A stretch of DNA of 64,000 nt from NCBI GenBank assembly GCA_030426265.1, contig JAUHYP010000001.1, positions 1 to 64,000 on the forward strand, written 5' to 3'. Made by a program: the position numbers and the translations under genes. Within the stretch, counting starts at the first letter, position 1. Every line of letters begins with the position of its first letter. The notes under the pieces were generated by a model, which saw only the letters and a program-made list of their open reading frames with translations, did not search any database and was not told the DNA's origin. This stretch comes from Gammaproteobacteria bacterium. GTDB lineage: Bacteria; Pseudomonadota; Gammaproteobacteria; Xanthomonadales; SZUA-36. Shown one piece after another: positions 31,031 through 40,052 of this stretch.

Positions 31031-32062
31031 ATGTCCTTCCGATCGCCGCTCCCGAGCCTCGTCCTGCTGCTGTCGCTGCTCGCCACACCCCTGGCCCACG
31101 CCCAGAAGACCGACATCGTCATCCTGAACAACGGTGACCGGATCACGGGCGAGATCAAGAACCTCGAGGCGGGCCTGCTGGAGTATTCGACGGACACGAT
31201 GGGCACGGTCCAGATCGAATGGCGTTTCATCGAGCAGCTCATCACCGATAAGCAGCAGGTCATCGAGACGGTCGACGGAGACCGTTGGCTGGGACGCCTG
31301 CGCAAACCGGAAGACAGCGATACGGTGCAACTGGTCACCGTGCGCGGCCCGGTGGATTTCGACCCGCGCCACGTGGTGTCGGCGTGGCCGGTGCAGGCAA
31401 CCTTCTGGGACAAGGTGGACCTGGACGTGTCGGTGTCCTACGACTACGCGAAATCGACGGGCATCAGCAGTTTCAGCGCCGCGGCGGACTTCCAGTACCG
31501 GACGGAGGAGCGCAACTTCGAAAGCTCGATCCGCTCCGATGTGACGCGGCAGGAGGGGGCGGATGACCAGAACCGCCAGGAAGTCCTGTTCAGTCTCCAG
31601 CGCCTGATGGAGAACCGTCGGTATCGCAGTTTCGTGGCCGGCTATGAAGTGAACGAGGCCATTGGCCTGGACCAGCGTCTGTACGGCGGTGGCGCGTTCG
31701 GGAAGTACCTGAGAAAGGACGAGCACATCTGGTTCAACGTGGCCGGTGGGATGATCGCCGCTCGCGAAAACACCGTCGGCGGTGAACACATCAACAGCCT
31801 CGAAGGGCTGATCGGTGCGCGGTTCCGCTACTTCCGCTACGCCCGGCCGGAGCGCATCTTCGACACGCAGCTGTCGATCTTTCCCAGCCTCACCGAGAGC
31901 GGTCGCTGGCGTGGCGACCTGCGGACCACGTTCAAGCTCGAACTGTTGTCGGACCTGTTCTGGCAGATGGAGCTGTACGGCAGTTATGACAGCAAACCCG
32001 TGGACCCGGGCGCGGAAAAGAGCGACTACGGCATCACCACGGGGCTGGGCTACAGCTTCTAG
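31031..32062 (+). CDS. DUF481 (YdiY-like) outer-membrane protein
   Basis: 343 residues with a signal peptide ending AHAQKTD. Residues 25-110 form a small N-terminal domain (IVILNNGDRITGEIKNLEAG). The rest has alternating beta strands ending in an aromatic-rich terminal strand (DYGITTGLGYSF), as in DUF481 beta-barrel proteins. Function is not known; some relatives are salt- or stress-induced. A TAGAAT hexamer at 30994-30999 may be its -10. The gene is transcribed towards epmA and stands alone. A GTG/ATG further upstream was rejected because the signal peptide begins at 31031. Confidence 0.8.
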   Translation: MSFRSPLPSLVLLLSLLATPLAHAQKTDIVILNNGDRITGEIKNLEAGLLEYSTDTMGTVQIEWRFIEQLITDKQQVIETVDGDRWLGRLRKPEDSDTVQLVTVRGPVDFDPRHVVSAWPVQATFWDKVDLDVSVSYDYAKSTGISSFSAAADFQYRTEERNFESSIRSDVTRQEGADDQNRQEVLFSLQRLMENRRYRSFVAGYEVNEAIGLDQRLYGGGAFGKYLRKDEHIWFNVAGGMIAARENTVGGEHINSLEGLIGARFRYFRYARPERIFDTQLSIFPSLTESGRWRGDLRTTFKLELLSDLFWQMELYGSYDSKPVDPGAEKSDYGITTGLGYSF

Positions 32063-32066
32063 CGCC

Positions 32067-33056
32067 CTAGGCCCGGTCGGCGGGAAAGGCGATCACCTCG
32101 TCGATGCGGCGTGCACCCAGGAGGGTCATCAGCAGGCGGTCGACGCCCAGGGCGACACCGCTGCAGGCGGGCAGGCCCTGTTCCATTGCGGCGAGCAGGC
32201 GTTCGTCCAGGGGAACGGGACGGCCACCGGTGGCGCTGCGTCGGACGTTCTCGGCCTCGAAGCGGTCACGCTGCTCCGCCGGATCGGTGAGTTCACCATA
32301 ACCGTTCGCCAGTTCGGTGGGGCCGAGAAAGACCTCGAAGCGTTCCGCCACCCGCGGGTCCGGGGCATGCAGTCGGGCGAGCGCGGCCTGCGAGGCCGGA
32401 TAGAGGTGCACCAGGGTCATCGTGCCCGGATCCTGGGCCGGCTGAACCACGTGGCTGACCAGCAGGTCCAGCCAGCCATCCCGGTCCAGGCCCTCCAGTC
32501 CCCCGGTCCCGACCCCTGCCTCCTCGAGGGCGCCCCGGATGGCCGGTACCGGCGCCTCCAGGGCGTCGATTCCCGCGCTTTCGCCCAGCCAGTCACGCCA
32601 GATCACCCGGCGCACGGTCCATGATCGCCCGAAGGCCGCCCCGCAGTGCGCCACGAGTTCGGCGACCTCGTCCATCAGGGCGGTGTACTCCCAGCCGACC
32701 CGGTACCACTCCAGCAGGGTGAATTCCGGGTTGTGCCAGGCGCCGGCCTCCCCGGCCCGGAACACGCGGCCGAGTTCGTAAATGTCGCCGCTGCCGGAGG
32801 CGAGCAGGCGCTTCATGGGGTATTCGGGCGAGGTGCGCAGCCAACGCTGGTCCGTCGTGTGGAACTGTTCGATCGCGGGGTCCGAGTTGCCGGCGCCGGA
32901 CAGTACGGGGGTTTCGACCTCGAGCACTTCGCGCCCGGCGAAGAACGCGCGGATCAGCGACAGCAGCCGGCCCCGGGCCCGCAAGGCTTCACTGGCGGCT
33001 GTGGGACCTGGATCGCCGGATTCCGCCTTCACGGGGCCGGTGTCCTCAGGCGACAT
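32067..33056 (-). CDS. epmA: EF-P beta-lysine ligase EpmA (PoxA/GenX)
   Basis: 329 residues, a class II lysyl-tRNA-synthetase-like catalytic core without the anticodon-binding domain. Motif 2 region: YPMKRLLASGSGDIYELGRV, FRAGEAGAWHNPEFTLLEWY. Motif 3: CSGVALGVDRLLMTLLGARR. EpmA attaches (R)-beta-lysine to a lysine of elongation factor P, relieving polyproline stalling. Length matches the family (about 325). The start overlaps the end of ppx by 11 bp, so it is the last gene of the minus-strand phosphorus cluster. EpmB and EF-P genes are not in the window. Confidence 0.93.
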   Translation of the reverse strand: MSPEDTGPVKAESGDPGPTAASEALRARGRLLSLIRAFFAGREVLEVETPVLSGAGNSDPAIEQFHTTDQRWLRTSPEYPMKRLLASGSGDIYELGRVFRAGEAGAWHNPEFTLLEWYRVGWEYTALMDEVAELVAHCGAAFGRSWTVRRVIWRDWLGESAGIDALEAPVPAIRGALEEAGVGTGGLEGLDRDGWLDLLVSHVVQPAQDPGTMTLVHLYPASQAALARLHAPDPRVAERFEVFLGPTELANGYGELTDPAEQRDRFEAENVRRSATGGRPVPLDERLLAAMEQGLPACSGVALGVDRLLMTLLGARRIDEVIAFPADRA

Positions 33057-34587
33057 GAAGCCCCAGGCTGAGGTCGAGGTAGAGGCCCATGACGCGCAAC
33101 TGCGTTCGTTCGGCCCCCAGGTCCGCCAGGGTCAGGGGATGGGCCATCGCCCAGGGGGCGTCCACGCGCAGTTCCAGCCGGTGTCCGTCCCGCCTGAGTT
33201 GGAACTCGGGCAGCGCCGTGTCGTCCCGTGTCCGGCAGAACACGCATGCCAGGCGCAGGCAGGCGAGCAGAAGCCTCAGGGGTTCGCGCAGCCGCGGCGG
33301 CAAGGTGCCGGCGTACTTGGCAGGAATGTCGCGGCGGTGGAACAGGACCAGCGTCGCCAGGAAGGCCTGCTCCTGCTGCGTGAAGCCCGCCATGTCCGAC
33401 TCCTGGACCAGGTAGGCCGAGTGGCGCTGGTAGTGGCTGTGCGACACGCTGAGGCCCACCTCGTGCAGATCCGCGGCCCAGGTCAGCAGGTCCGCGTGCG
33501 CCGGCTGTCCCAGGTCCTCGCCGGCGATCCCTTCCAGGGCCGCCAGCGCGACGTGCTTGACGCGCCCGGCCTGTTCCTCGTTCACGCCGTAGCGGGCGCG
33601 GAACGCCTGCACCGTCTTGTCGCGGGGGTCGTGGTGCTCCAGGCGGCCCAGCAGGTCGTGCAGGGCGCCTTCGCGCAGGGCGAAGGGGGAGACCTTCATG
33701 GTGTCGATGCCCAGGACCTCGAAACAGGCCGAAAGAATCGCGACCCCGCCCACGAACACCTCGTGGCGTCGTTCCGAAAGGCCCGGCATGGCCAGTTCCG
33801 AGGTGCTCCGAAACATGAGCACCTCCTCCCGCAGGCGTTCCAGGGCCGAGGCGGTCAGGTGTTCTTCGGACCAGCCGCGCGAGGCGCAGATCGTGGCCGC
33901 GGCGCGGATGGTGCCGGAGGAGCCGATGGCGGTTTCCCAGCCGCGCCGGCGGTAGCGCACCTGCAGTTCCTGCAATTCGGCCATCACCGCCTGCCGGGCG
34001 CGTTCGAATTTGCGCGGGGTGATCTTGCCGTTGCCGAAAAACCATTGCGTTGTGGACACGCAACCGAACTGCAGGCTCTCCAGTTCCAGTGGCTGCAGGC
34101 CCTCGCCGATGACCAGTTCCGTGCTGCCGCCGCCGATGTCGATCACCAGGCGCTTCTCGTCCAGGCCGGCCACACCCTGGGTCACTCCGAGGTAGACCAG
34201 GCGCGCCTCTTCCCGGCCGCCGATGATGTCCACCGGGCAGCCCAGGGCGGTCTCGGCGATCATCAGGAAGGCATTGGCGTTGCGCATGCGCCGCAGGGAC
34301 TGCGTGCCCACGGCGCGGATGTTGGCGTTGGGGATGCCACGCAAACGCTGGCCGAAGCGGGCCAGGCATTCCAGCGCGCGTTCCTGGGTCTCGATATCGA
34401 GGTAGCCGCTGCGATCGAGCCCGCCGGCCAGGCGCACCATTTCCTTGATGCGGTCGATGAAGCGCAATTCGCCGTGTTCGCGGCGCGCGACGACCAGGTG
34501 AAAGCTGTTGCTGCCCAGATCGACGGCCGCGTAGGTCTCCGCCGTTTCGGTGGACTCGGTGTGCTCGAGGTCAGCGACGCTGGCCAT
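33046..34587 (-). CDS. ppx: exopolyphosphatase (Ppx/GppA family)
   Basis: 513 residues. The ASKHA-fold phosphate-binding motifs are AAVDLGSNSFHLVVARRE near the N-terminus and VIDIGGGSTELVIGEGL at about residue 145. The C-terminal half is an HD-like helical domain (LLTWAADLHEVGLSVSHSHY). Ppx removes terminal phosphates from polyphosphate; GppA relatives hydrolyse pppGpp, and the two cannot be separated by eye, but the place next to ppk1 favours Ppx. A gap of 24 bp separates it from ppk1. Confidence 0.93.
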   Translation of the reverse strand: MASVADLEHTESTETAETYAAVDLGSNSFHLVVARREHGELRFIDRIKEMVRLAGGLDRSGYLDIETQERALECLARFGQRLRGIPNANIRAVGTQSLRRMRNANAFLMIAETALGCPVDIIGGREEARLVYLGVTQGVAGLDEKRLVIDIGGGSTELVIGEGLQPLELESLQFGCVSTTQWFFGNGKITPRKFERARQAVMAELQELQVRYRRRGWETAIGSSGTIRAAATICASRGWSEEHLTASALERLREEVLMFRSTSELAMPGLSERRHEVFVGGVAILSACFEVLGIDTMKVSPFALREGALHDLLGRLEHHDPRDKTVQAFRARYGVNEEQAGRVKHVALAALEGIAGEDLGQPAHADLLTWAADLHEVGLSVSHSHYQRHSAYLVQESDMAGFTQQEQAFLATLVLFHRRDIPAKYAGTLPPRLREPLRLLLACLRLACVFCRTRDDTALPEFQLRRDGHRLELRVDAPWAMAHPLTLADLGAERTQLRVMGLYLDLSLGLHVA

Positions 34588-34611
34588 GGTCGGCGGTCCC
34601 CGGACCGGGCC

Positions 34612-36744
34612 CTACTTGCCCAGGCGCCGGTAGATGATGGCCTGCGGGTGTTGCGCCTTCTCCGGCGCCTCCTGCTCGGTCAGCTCGTAGCCGCCATCGG
34701 CGCGCATTTCCCAGGCTTCGGTGCGCTCTTTCCAGAAGGCTTCGATCGCCTCGAATTCGACGCGCTTGCGAACGGCCGCCTCCAGGATGGGGAAGGCGAC
34801 TTCGACGCGCTGGAACAGGTTGCGCTCCATCCAGTCGGCGCTGGAGCACCACAGCTCCGGTTCCCCGTCATTCTCGAATCGGAAGACCCGCGAATGTTCC
34901 AGGAACCGCCCGACCACCGAGCGCACGCGGATGGATTCGGAAACGCCGGGAATTCCGGGGCGCAGGCAGCACATGCCCCGCACGACCAGCCGAATCGGCA
35001 CGCCGGCGCGAGAGGCCTTGTAGAGCGCGCGAATGATCTTCGGCTCGGTGAGGCTGTTCATTTTCGCGTCGATGCCGGCCGGCTTGCCGGCCTCGGCATG
35101 GGCGGCCTCGCGTTCGATCTTCGCCAGCAACTGCTTGTGCAGCGTGAACGGCGAGTTCAGGCACTCCTTGAGCTCGATCACCTTGCCCAGCCCCGACATC
35201 TGCTGGAACAGGTTCTGCACGTCCTGGCCGATCGCGTCGTCACAGGTCAGCAGGCCGAAGTCGGTGTAGAGCTTGGCCGTGCCGGAGTGGTAGTTGCCGG
35301 TGCCCAGGTGCACGTACCGGCGGATGCGGCCCCGTTCGCGCCGGACGATCATGAGCATCTTGGCGTGCGCCTTGTGCCCCACGATGCCGTACACGACCTG
35401 CACCCCGGCCTCCTGCAGGCGCGTGGCGAGGTTGATGTTCACGTCCTCGTCGAAGCGGGCGCGCAGTTCGACCACGGCGGTGACGTCCTTGCCGGCGCGG
35501 GCCGCCTCGACCAGCAGATGCACCACCTGCGAGTCGATGCCCGTGCGGTAGAGGGTCTGCTTGATGGCCAGCACCTTGGGGTCGCGCGCGGCCTGCCGCA
35601 TCAGGTCGATGAGCGGCGAGAAGCTCTCGTAGGGGTGGTGGAGCAGGATGTCGTGCCGCCGGATCTCCCCGAACAGATGGGTCTTGCCGGCGAGCGCGCG
35701 CGGCAGGCGCTGGCGGAAGGTCGGGTAGCCCAGGTCCGGGCGGTCGATCTGGTCGATCACCTCGGTGATGCGGTAGAGATTGACCGGCCCGTCGCAGCGG
35801 TACACGTCGTCGGCGGCCAGGTCGAACCGGGCGGCAAGGTACTTCTCGACCGTCGCCGGGCAGCTCTCGCGCACTTCCAGGCGGACGCCTTCCGCGTAAC
35901 CGCGCTCCATCAGTTCGCGTTGCAGCGCCCGCGCCAGGTCCTCGATCTCCTCCTCGTCCACCAGCAGCTCGGAGTCGCGCGTGACGCGGAACTGGTGGCT
36001 GCCGACGATCTCCATGCCCGGGAACAGTTCGTCCATGAAGGCCTGCAGGACCGAGGACAGGAACACGAAATCGTAGGGTCCCTTGGTGTAGGACACCGGG
36101 ATGCGGATCAGTCTCGGCAGTGAGCGCGGGGCGCGCACCAGGGCCATGGAGCCCTCGCGCCCGAAGGCGTCGCGGCCGCGCAACTCGACCAGGAAGTTCA
36201 GGCTCTTGGTGAGAATGCGCGGGAAGGGGTGCGCCGGGTCCAGGCCCAGGGGGCTGAGGATGGGCATGAGCTCGCGGCGGAAATAGCGGTGCAGCCAGCG
36301 CCGCTGGCGCTCGGTCCAGCTCGAGCTTTCCAGGAACCGGATGCCTTCCCGGGCCAGCTGGGGCTTGAGGTCTTCCTGGTAGCAGCGGTACTGCTCCTCG
36401 GACAGCTCCAGCGAGGACTCGCGGATCAGGGCGAGCAGGTTGAGCGGCGTCAGGCCGTCGGGGCCGGGGCTGGCGGCGCCGTGCTGGATGCGCTGTTTCA
36501 GCGAGGCGACGCGCACCTCGAAAAATTCGTCCAGCAACACGCGCGAGATGCTGAGGAACCGCAGTCGTTCGAGCAGCGGAATGCGCTCGTCGCGGGTCAT
36601 GGCCAGCACGCGGCGCTGGAACTGCAGCAGGCTCAGTTCGCGGTTGACGTACAGCCGGGGGTCGCGCAGGTCCGAAGGCGGATCCTTCTCCAGCGCCGAT
36701 ACAAAGGTTTCGTCCGGCTGGATGGGGATGACGTTGGAGTCCAT
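34612..36744 (-). CDS. ppk1: polyphosphate kinase 1
   Basis: 710 residues, the family's usual length. The N domain carries YVNRELSLLQFQRRVLAMTR; the head domain PFPRILTKSLNFLVELRGRD; the catalytic C1 domain has KAHAKMLMIVRRERGRIRRY with the His that is phosphorylated, followed by VHLGTGNYHSGTAKLYTDFG; the C2 domain has RLVVRGMCCLRPGIPGVSES. It makes polyphosphate from ATP and, with Ppx, sets the polyphosphate pool. The ATG at 36744 lies six bases after TATACT and has no Shine-Dalgarno sequence, so its mRNA may be leaderless. A degenerate Pho box lies in phase upstream. Confidence 0.95.
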   Translation of the reverse strand: MDSNVIPIQPDETFVSALEKDPPSDLRDPRLYVNRELSLLQFQRRVLAMTRDERIPLLERLRFLSISRVLLDEFFEVRVASLKQRIQHGAASPGPDGLTPLNLLALIRESSLELSEEQYRCYQEDLKPQLAREGIRFLESSSWTERQRRWLHRYFRRELMPILSPLGLDPAHPFPRILTKSLNFLVELRGRDAFGREGSMALVRAPRSLPRLIRIPVSYTKGPYDFVFLSSVLQAFMDELFPGMEIVGSHQFRVTRDSELLVDEEEIEDLARALQRELMERGYAEGVRLEVRESCPATVEKYLAARFDLAADDVYRCDGPVNLYRITEVIDQIDRPDLGYPTFRQRLPRALAGKTHLFGEIRRHDILLHHPYESFSPLIDLMRQAARDPKVLAIKQTLYRTGIDSQVVHLLVEAARAGKDVTAVVELRARFDEDVNINLATRLQEAGVQVVYGIVGHKAHAKMLMIVRRERGRIRRYVHLGTGNYHSGTAKLYTDFGLLTCDDAIGQDVQNLFQQMSGLGKVIELKECLNSPFTLHKQLLAKIEREAAHAEAGKPAGIDAKMNSLTEPKIIRALYKASRAGVPIRLVVRGMCCLRPGIPGVSESIRVRSVVGRFLEHSRVFRFENDGEPELWCSSADWMERNLFQRVEVAFPILEAAVRKRVEFEAIEAFWKERTEAWEMRADGGYELTEQEAPEKAQHPQAIIYRRLGK

Positions 36745-36750
36745 GTCCAG

Positions 36751-36784
36751 AGTATAGGGGCGCGGCAAGACGGTTTCATGATGC
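36751..36784 (-). promoter_or_regulatory. ppk1 promoter with degenerate Pho box
   Basis: On the minus strand GCATCAT (36784-36778) and CCGTCTT (36773-36767) stand in 11-bp register and match CTGTCAT at 4 and 5 of 7 positions. TATACT (36756-36751) follows after exactly 10 nt. The hexamers are weak but the geometry is that of the strong Pho promoters in this window. Confidence 0.45.
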
Positions 36785-36822
36785 CGCGTCTCCACCCGGC
36801 GCCAGGGGCCGGGTGGGGCGGC

Positions 36823-37824
36823 TCATTCGGCCGGCGCGGCGGCGACGACGGGTTCGAGCTTGTCGCGCTCCCGGGCGGCGACCATGGCGGGGAAGGGCAC
36901 GTAGCCGTCGCGCAGCACCACGGCCTGTCCTTCGCGGGACAGCGTCATGCGCACGAATTCGCGCACCACCGGCGACATGGGCTGGTCCGGCGGGTCGTTC
37001 ACGTACAGGTAGAGCAGGCGCGACATGGGATAGGCGCCGGCGATGGCGTTGTCCGTGGTCGGCTCGACGAAGGGCCCGCCCGCTTCGCGCGCAATGGGCA
37101 GGGCGCGAACGGACGAGGTCGTGTAGCCCATGCCGGAGTAGCCGATGCCGTTCAGCGAGGTGGCCACGGACTGCACCACCGAGGCCGATCCGGGCTGCTC
37201 GTTCACGGAGTCACGGAAGTCTCCGCGGCACAGGGCCCGCTGCTTGAAGTGTCCGTAGGTGCCCGACACGGAGTTGCGGCCATACCGCTGGATCTCGCGG
37301 TTCTCCCAGCTGCCGCCCAGGCCGAGCTGGCCCCAGCGTTGGAGGTCAGTGGCGCCCGGACAGGCGCGCGTCGCCGAGAAGATACCGTCCAGTTGCGTCA
37401 GCGTCAGGCCCTCGATGGGGTTGTCCGCGTGGACGAAGACCGACAGGGCGTCGATGGCGACGGCGTACAGCGTGGGCTTGTAGCCATAGCGATTTTCGAA
37501 GGCCTCGATCTCCTGGTCCCGCATCAGGCGGCTCATGGGGCCGATGTTGGCCGTGCCTTCAGTCAGCGCGGTGGGCGCGGTCGACGATCCGGCCGCCTGG
37601 ATCTGCACCGTCACGCTGGGGTAATAGCGGCGGAACTCCTCCGACCACAGCGTCATGAGGTTCGCCAGGGTGTCCGAGCCGGCGCTGGACAGGGTGCCGC
37701 TCACGCCTTCCACCGGCGTGTAGGTGGGCAGCTCCTGGTCCAGGCGGTTCTGGGCCGCGCCGATCGACGGCGCGAGGGCGGCCAGGGCCGCGGCGAGGAG
37801 GATGAAGCTGCGATTCGACGTCAT
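36823..37824 (-). CDS. pstS: phosphate-binding periplasmic protein PstS
   Basis: 333 residues with a signal peptide ([19 protein letters not shown]). The PstS fold is seen in [20 protein letters not shown], the ligand-binding [39 protein letters not shown] and [20 protein letters not shown]. It captures phosphate for the PstCAB importer, which is encoded 20 kb away without its own pstS. The ATG at 37824 has AAAGGA seven to eight nt upstream. It follows phoR after 92 bp. No Pho box was seen directly in front; a TATACT at 37893-37898 could give a separate promoter, and read-through from phoB is likely. Confidence 0.93.
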   Translation of the reverse strand: MTSNRSFILLAAALAALAPSIGAAQNRLDQELPTYTPVEGVSGTLSSAGSDTLANLMTLWSEEFRRYYPSVTVQIQAAGSSTAPTALTEGTANIGPMSRLMRDQEIEAFENRYGYKPTLYAVAIDALSVFVHADNPIEGLTLTQLDGIFSATRACPGATDLQRWGQLGLGGSWENREIQRYGRNSVSGTYGHFKQRALCRGDFRDSVNEQPGSASVVQSVATSLNGIGYSGMGYTTSSVRALPIAREAGGPFVEPTTDNAIAGAYPMSRLLYLYVNDPPDQPMSPVVREFVRMTLSREGQAVVLRDGYVPFPAMVAARERDKLEPVVAAAPAE

Positions 37825-37892
37825 GTGGGGTCCTTTCCCGCCCGGCACGGCCGGTCCGGCGGATTGTGTTGGGGGTAGCGGGTCGGCCCTGC

Positions 37893-37898
37893 AGTATA
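37893..37898 (-). promoter_or_regulatory. possible pstS promoter -10
   Basis: TATACT on the minus strand, 69 bp upstream of the pstS ATG, in the phoR-pstS gap. No convincing -35 or PhoB half-sites at the standard spacing are present. Confidence 0.3.
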
Positions 37899-37916
37899 AC
37901 GGAAGCGGTGGCGCGC

Positions 37917-39230
37917 TCAGCCGGCGGCCTGCACCGGAGACAGGTCCATGTTCAGCCGCCGTTCCAGTGGAAACACGCATCGGAACGCGCTGCCCTCGCC
38001 CAGTTCGCTTTCGATGTGAAGGCGGGCGCCGTGGGCATTCAGGACGTGCTTGACGATGGACAGGCCGAGACCCGTGCCGCCGGTGTGGCGGGATCGGTCC
38101 GAGCCGACACGGTAGAAGCGTTCCGTCAGCCGCGGGATATCGCGCCGGGGGATGCCAATGCCCGTGTCGGTCACTTCGAACACGAGCCCGTCGTCCTCTT
38201 CCCGCCAGGCGATCCGCACCACGCCGCCTTCGGGCGTGTAGTGGATGGCATTGTTGATCAGGTTGCGAAAGGCGCTCTCGATGTCCTTTTCGTTGCCCAT
38301 CATGCCGAGCCCTGATGCGCAGCGAACCTCGATCTCGTGGTTGCCCTGGCTGATCTCCTCGGCCTGCTCGCGGAGCTGCATCAGCATCGCGCAGATGTTG
38401 ACCTCGGTATCCGAGTCCGGACGGGACTCCGACTGCAGGCGTGACAGTTCGAGCAGGTCGTTCAACAGGGCCTGCATCTGCCAGGCCTGCTCCTGCATGC
38501 GCTGCAGCACCGGGCCGGTTTCTTCGTCCGCCTGGTCGCGCAGGGACTCGATGTATCCGAACAGCACCGTCAGCGGCGTGCGCAACTCGTGCGAGACGTT
38601 CGCCACGAAATCCCGGCGCACCTGCTCGAGGTTGTGGATGTCGGTGATGTCACGAAGGATGAGCAGGCGCTGGTCCGGGCGGTGGCTGATGGCCGTCACG
38701 CTCAGGCGCGTGTTGGAGTCCAGCGGGCTGGCCATCTCGAAGGCGCTTTCCACCTGTCCCTGGACAGGGATCCAGTCGGCGAACTCCGGGTCCCGCAGCA
38801 GGTTGGTCACCGCCTGGCCGATGTCCTCGGGACTACGCAGGCCCAGCAGGTGCCGCGCGGCGTCATTGAACCACGTGATGCAATCGTGCTCGTCGAGCAC
38901 CAGGGTCGCGTCGGGAAAGGCGTTGGTCATGCTCCGGAACTCCCGGATGATTCGCTCGTTCTGTTCCAGCTGCTCGCGGTTGCGCTTCTGCAGCCGGTGG
39001 ATGCTCTCGAAGATCTCGGACCACACCCCGTGGCTTTCGGGCGGTGCGGCGAGGTCGTTGTCCAACCAGCGGTGCAGCCGCACCACGTTGTACAGCTGCC
39101 AGGCGGCGTACGCGCCCAGGCCGACCAGCAGGGCGGTCAGCGGGTAACCGCTCGCCCAGCCCGCGACCACGACGATGGCGGCCACCGCCGCCATGCGCAG
39201 GCCGTGCCGTTTCCAGGACCTGCCGATCAT
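37917..39230 (-). CDS. phoR: phosphate regulon sensor kinase PhoR
   Basis: 437 residues. Two adjacent N-terminal hydrophobic stretches ([33 protein letters not shown]) with almost no periplasmic loop, a linker, a PAS domain ([20 protein letters not shown]), a HisKA domain with [20 protein letters not shown], and HATPase boxes [24 protein letters not shown] and [14 protein letters not shown]. Absence of a sensory periplasmic domain is the PhoR hallmark; the signal comes through PstSCAB and PhoU. phoB ends 7 bp upstream of its start. Confidence 0.95.
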   Translation of the reverse strand: MIGRSWKRHGLRMAAVAAIVVVAGWASGYPLTALLVGLGAYAAWQLYNVVRLHRWLDNDLAAPPESHGVWSEIFESIHRLQKRNREQLEQNERIIREFRSMTNAFPDATLVLDEHDCITWFNDAARHLLGLRSPEDIGQAVTNLLRDPEFADWIPVQGQVESAFEMASPLDSNTRLSVTAISHRPDQRLLILRDITDIHNLEQVRRDFVANVSHELRTPLTVLFGYIESLRDQADEETGPVLQRMQEQAWQMQALLNDLLELSRLQSESRPDSDTEVNICAMLMQLREQAEEISQGNHEIEVRCASGLGMMGNEKDIESAFRNLINNAIHYTPEGGVVRIAWREEDDGLVFEVTDTGIGIPRRDIPRLTERFYRVGSDRSRHTGGTGLGLSIVKHVLNAHGARLHIESELGEGSAFRCVFPLERRLNMDLSPVQAAG

Positions 39231-39237
39231 GGTGCGA

Positions 39238-39936
39238 TCAGTCCCCGGTCAGGAAGCGGTACCCGTGTCCCCTGACCGTCTGGACGTATTCGTCGAGCGC
39301 TGCCGGCTGCAGCGCCTTGCGCAGGCGCCGGATGTGCACGTCCACCGTGCGCTCCTCGAGGTAGGCATTCGTGCCCCAGACATGGTCGAGCAGCTGCGAG
39401 CGGCTGTAGGCCCGCCCCTGGTTGCTCATGAAGAATTCGAGCAGCCGATACTCGGTCGGGCCCATGTGGAGCTCCTTGCCATCGGCGATCACGCGCCGTG
39501 ACACGGTGTCCAGGACCAGCTTGCCGGTCTTGATCCGGCCCTCGTCGTCCGCCGGGCTGGTGCGCCGCAGTACCGCGTTGATGCGCGCGATCAGCTCCCG
39601 GGGCGAAAAGGGCTTGATGATGTAATCGTCGGTGCCCGCTTCCAGCCCGGCCACCTTGTCGTCCTCGGTGACCTTGGCGGTGAGCATGATGATGGGGATG
39701 TCCGAGGTCACGGGTTCGCGGCGCAGGCGCCGCGTGAGCTCGATGCCGCTCACGCCGGGCATCATCCAGTCCATCAGGATGATGTCGGGTTTGCGGTCGC
39801 TGATGCGTGACAGCGCCTCGCGGGCATCCGCGGCGCCTTCGACATCCATGCCCGCCCGTCGAAGGGCAAACTGGATCATGTCCCGGATGGCCGATTCATC
39901 GTCAACCACCAGCACTTGTGCCTGGCTAGCGTTCAT
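39238..39936 (-). CDS. phoB: phosphate regulon response regulator PhoB
   Basis: 232 residues. Receiver: VLVVDDESAIRDMIQFALRR with the acidic pair, phosphoacceptor Asp in IILMDWMMPGVSGIELTRRL, T in IMLTAKVTEDD, K in YIIKPFSPRELIARI. The winged helix ends VDVHIRRLRKALQPAALDEY, VQTVRGHGYRF. MMPGVSG and the domain length are characteristic of PhoB. It binds direct repeats of CTGTCAT/C and recruits sigma-70 polymerase. The ATG at 39936 begins MNASQAQVLVVDDE, after a leader of about 26 nt. It is the first gene of phoB-phoR-pstS and probably of ppk1-ppx-epmA. Confidence 0.96.
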   Translation of the reverse strand: MNASQAQVLVVDDESAIRDMIQFALRRAGMDVEGAADAREALSRISDRKPDIILMDWMMPGVSGIELTRRLRREPVTSDIPIIMLTAKVTEDDKVAGLEAGTDDYIIKPFSPRELIARINAVLRRTSPADDEGRIKTGKLVLDTVSRRVIADGKELHMGPTEYRLLEFFMSNQGRAYSRSQLLDHVWGTNAYLEERTVDVHIRRLRKALQPAALDEYVQTVRGHGYRFLTGD

Positions 39937-39969
39937 GGCCTTTCCGGCAGGAGGGAATTCACTACCGCC

Positions 39970-40002
39970 ATTATAGGGCCCGTCATGACAGTTTAATGAC
40001 AA
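39970..40002 (-). promoter_or_regulatory. Pho box and promoter of phoB (autoregulation)
   Basis: On the minus strand TTGTCAT (40002-39996) and CTGTCAT (39991-39985) are in 11-bp register with TAAA between. TATAAT (39975-39970), a perfect -10, follows 9 nt later. PhoB should activate its own operon. Confidence 0.87.
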
Positions 40003-40052
40003 GCGCAGGGCGCCTGCGTGACGCATGCCGCCCGGTGCGGCAGAGCGAGGCT

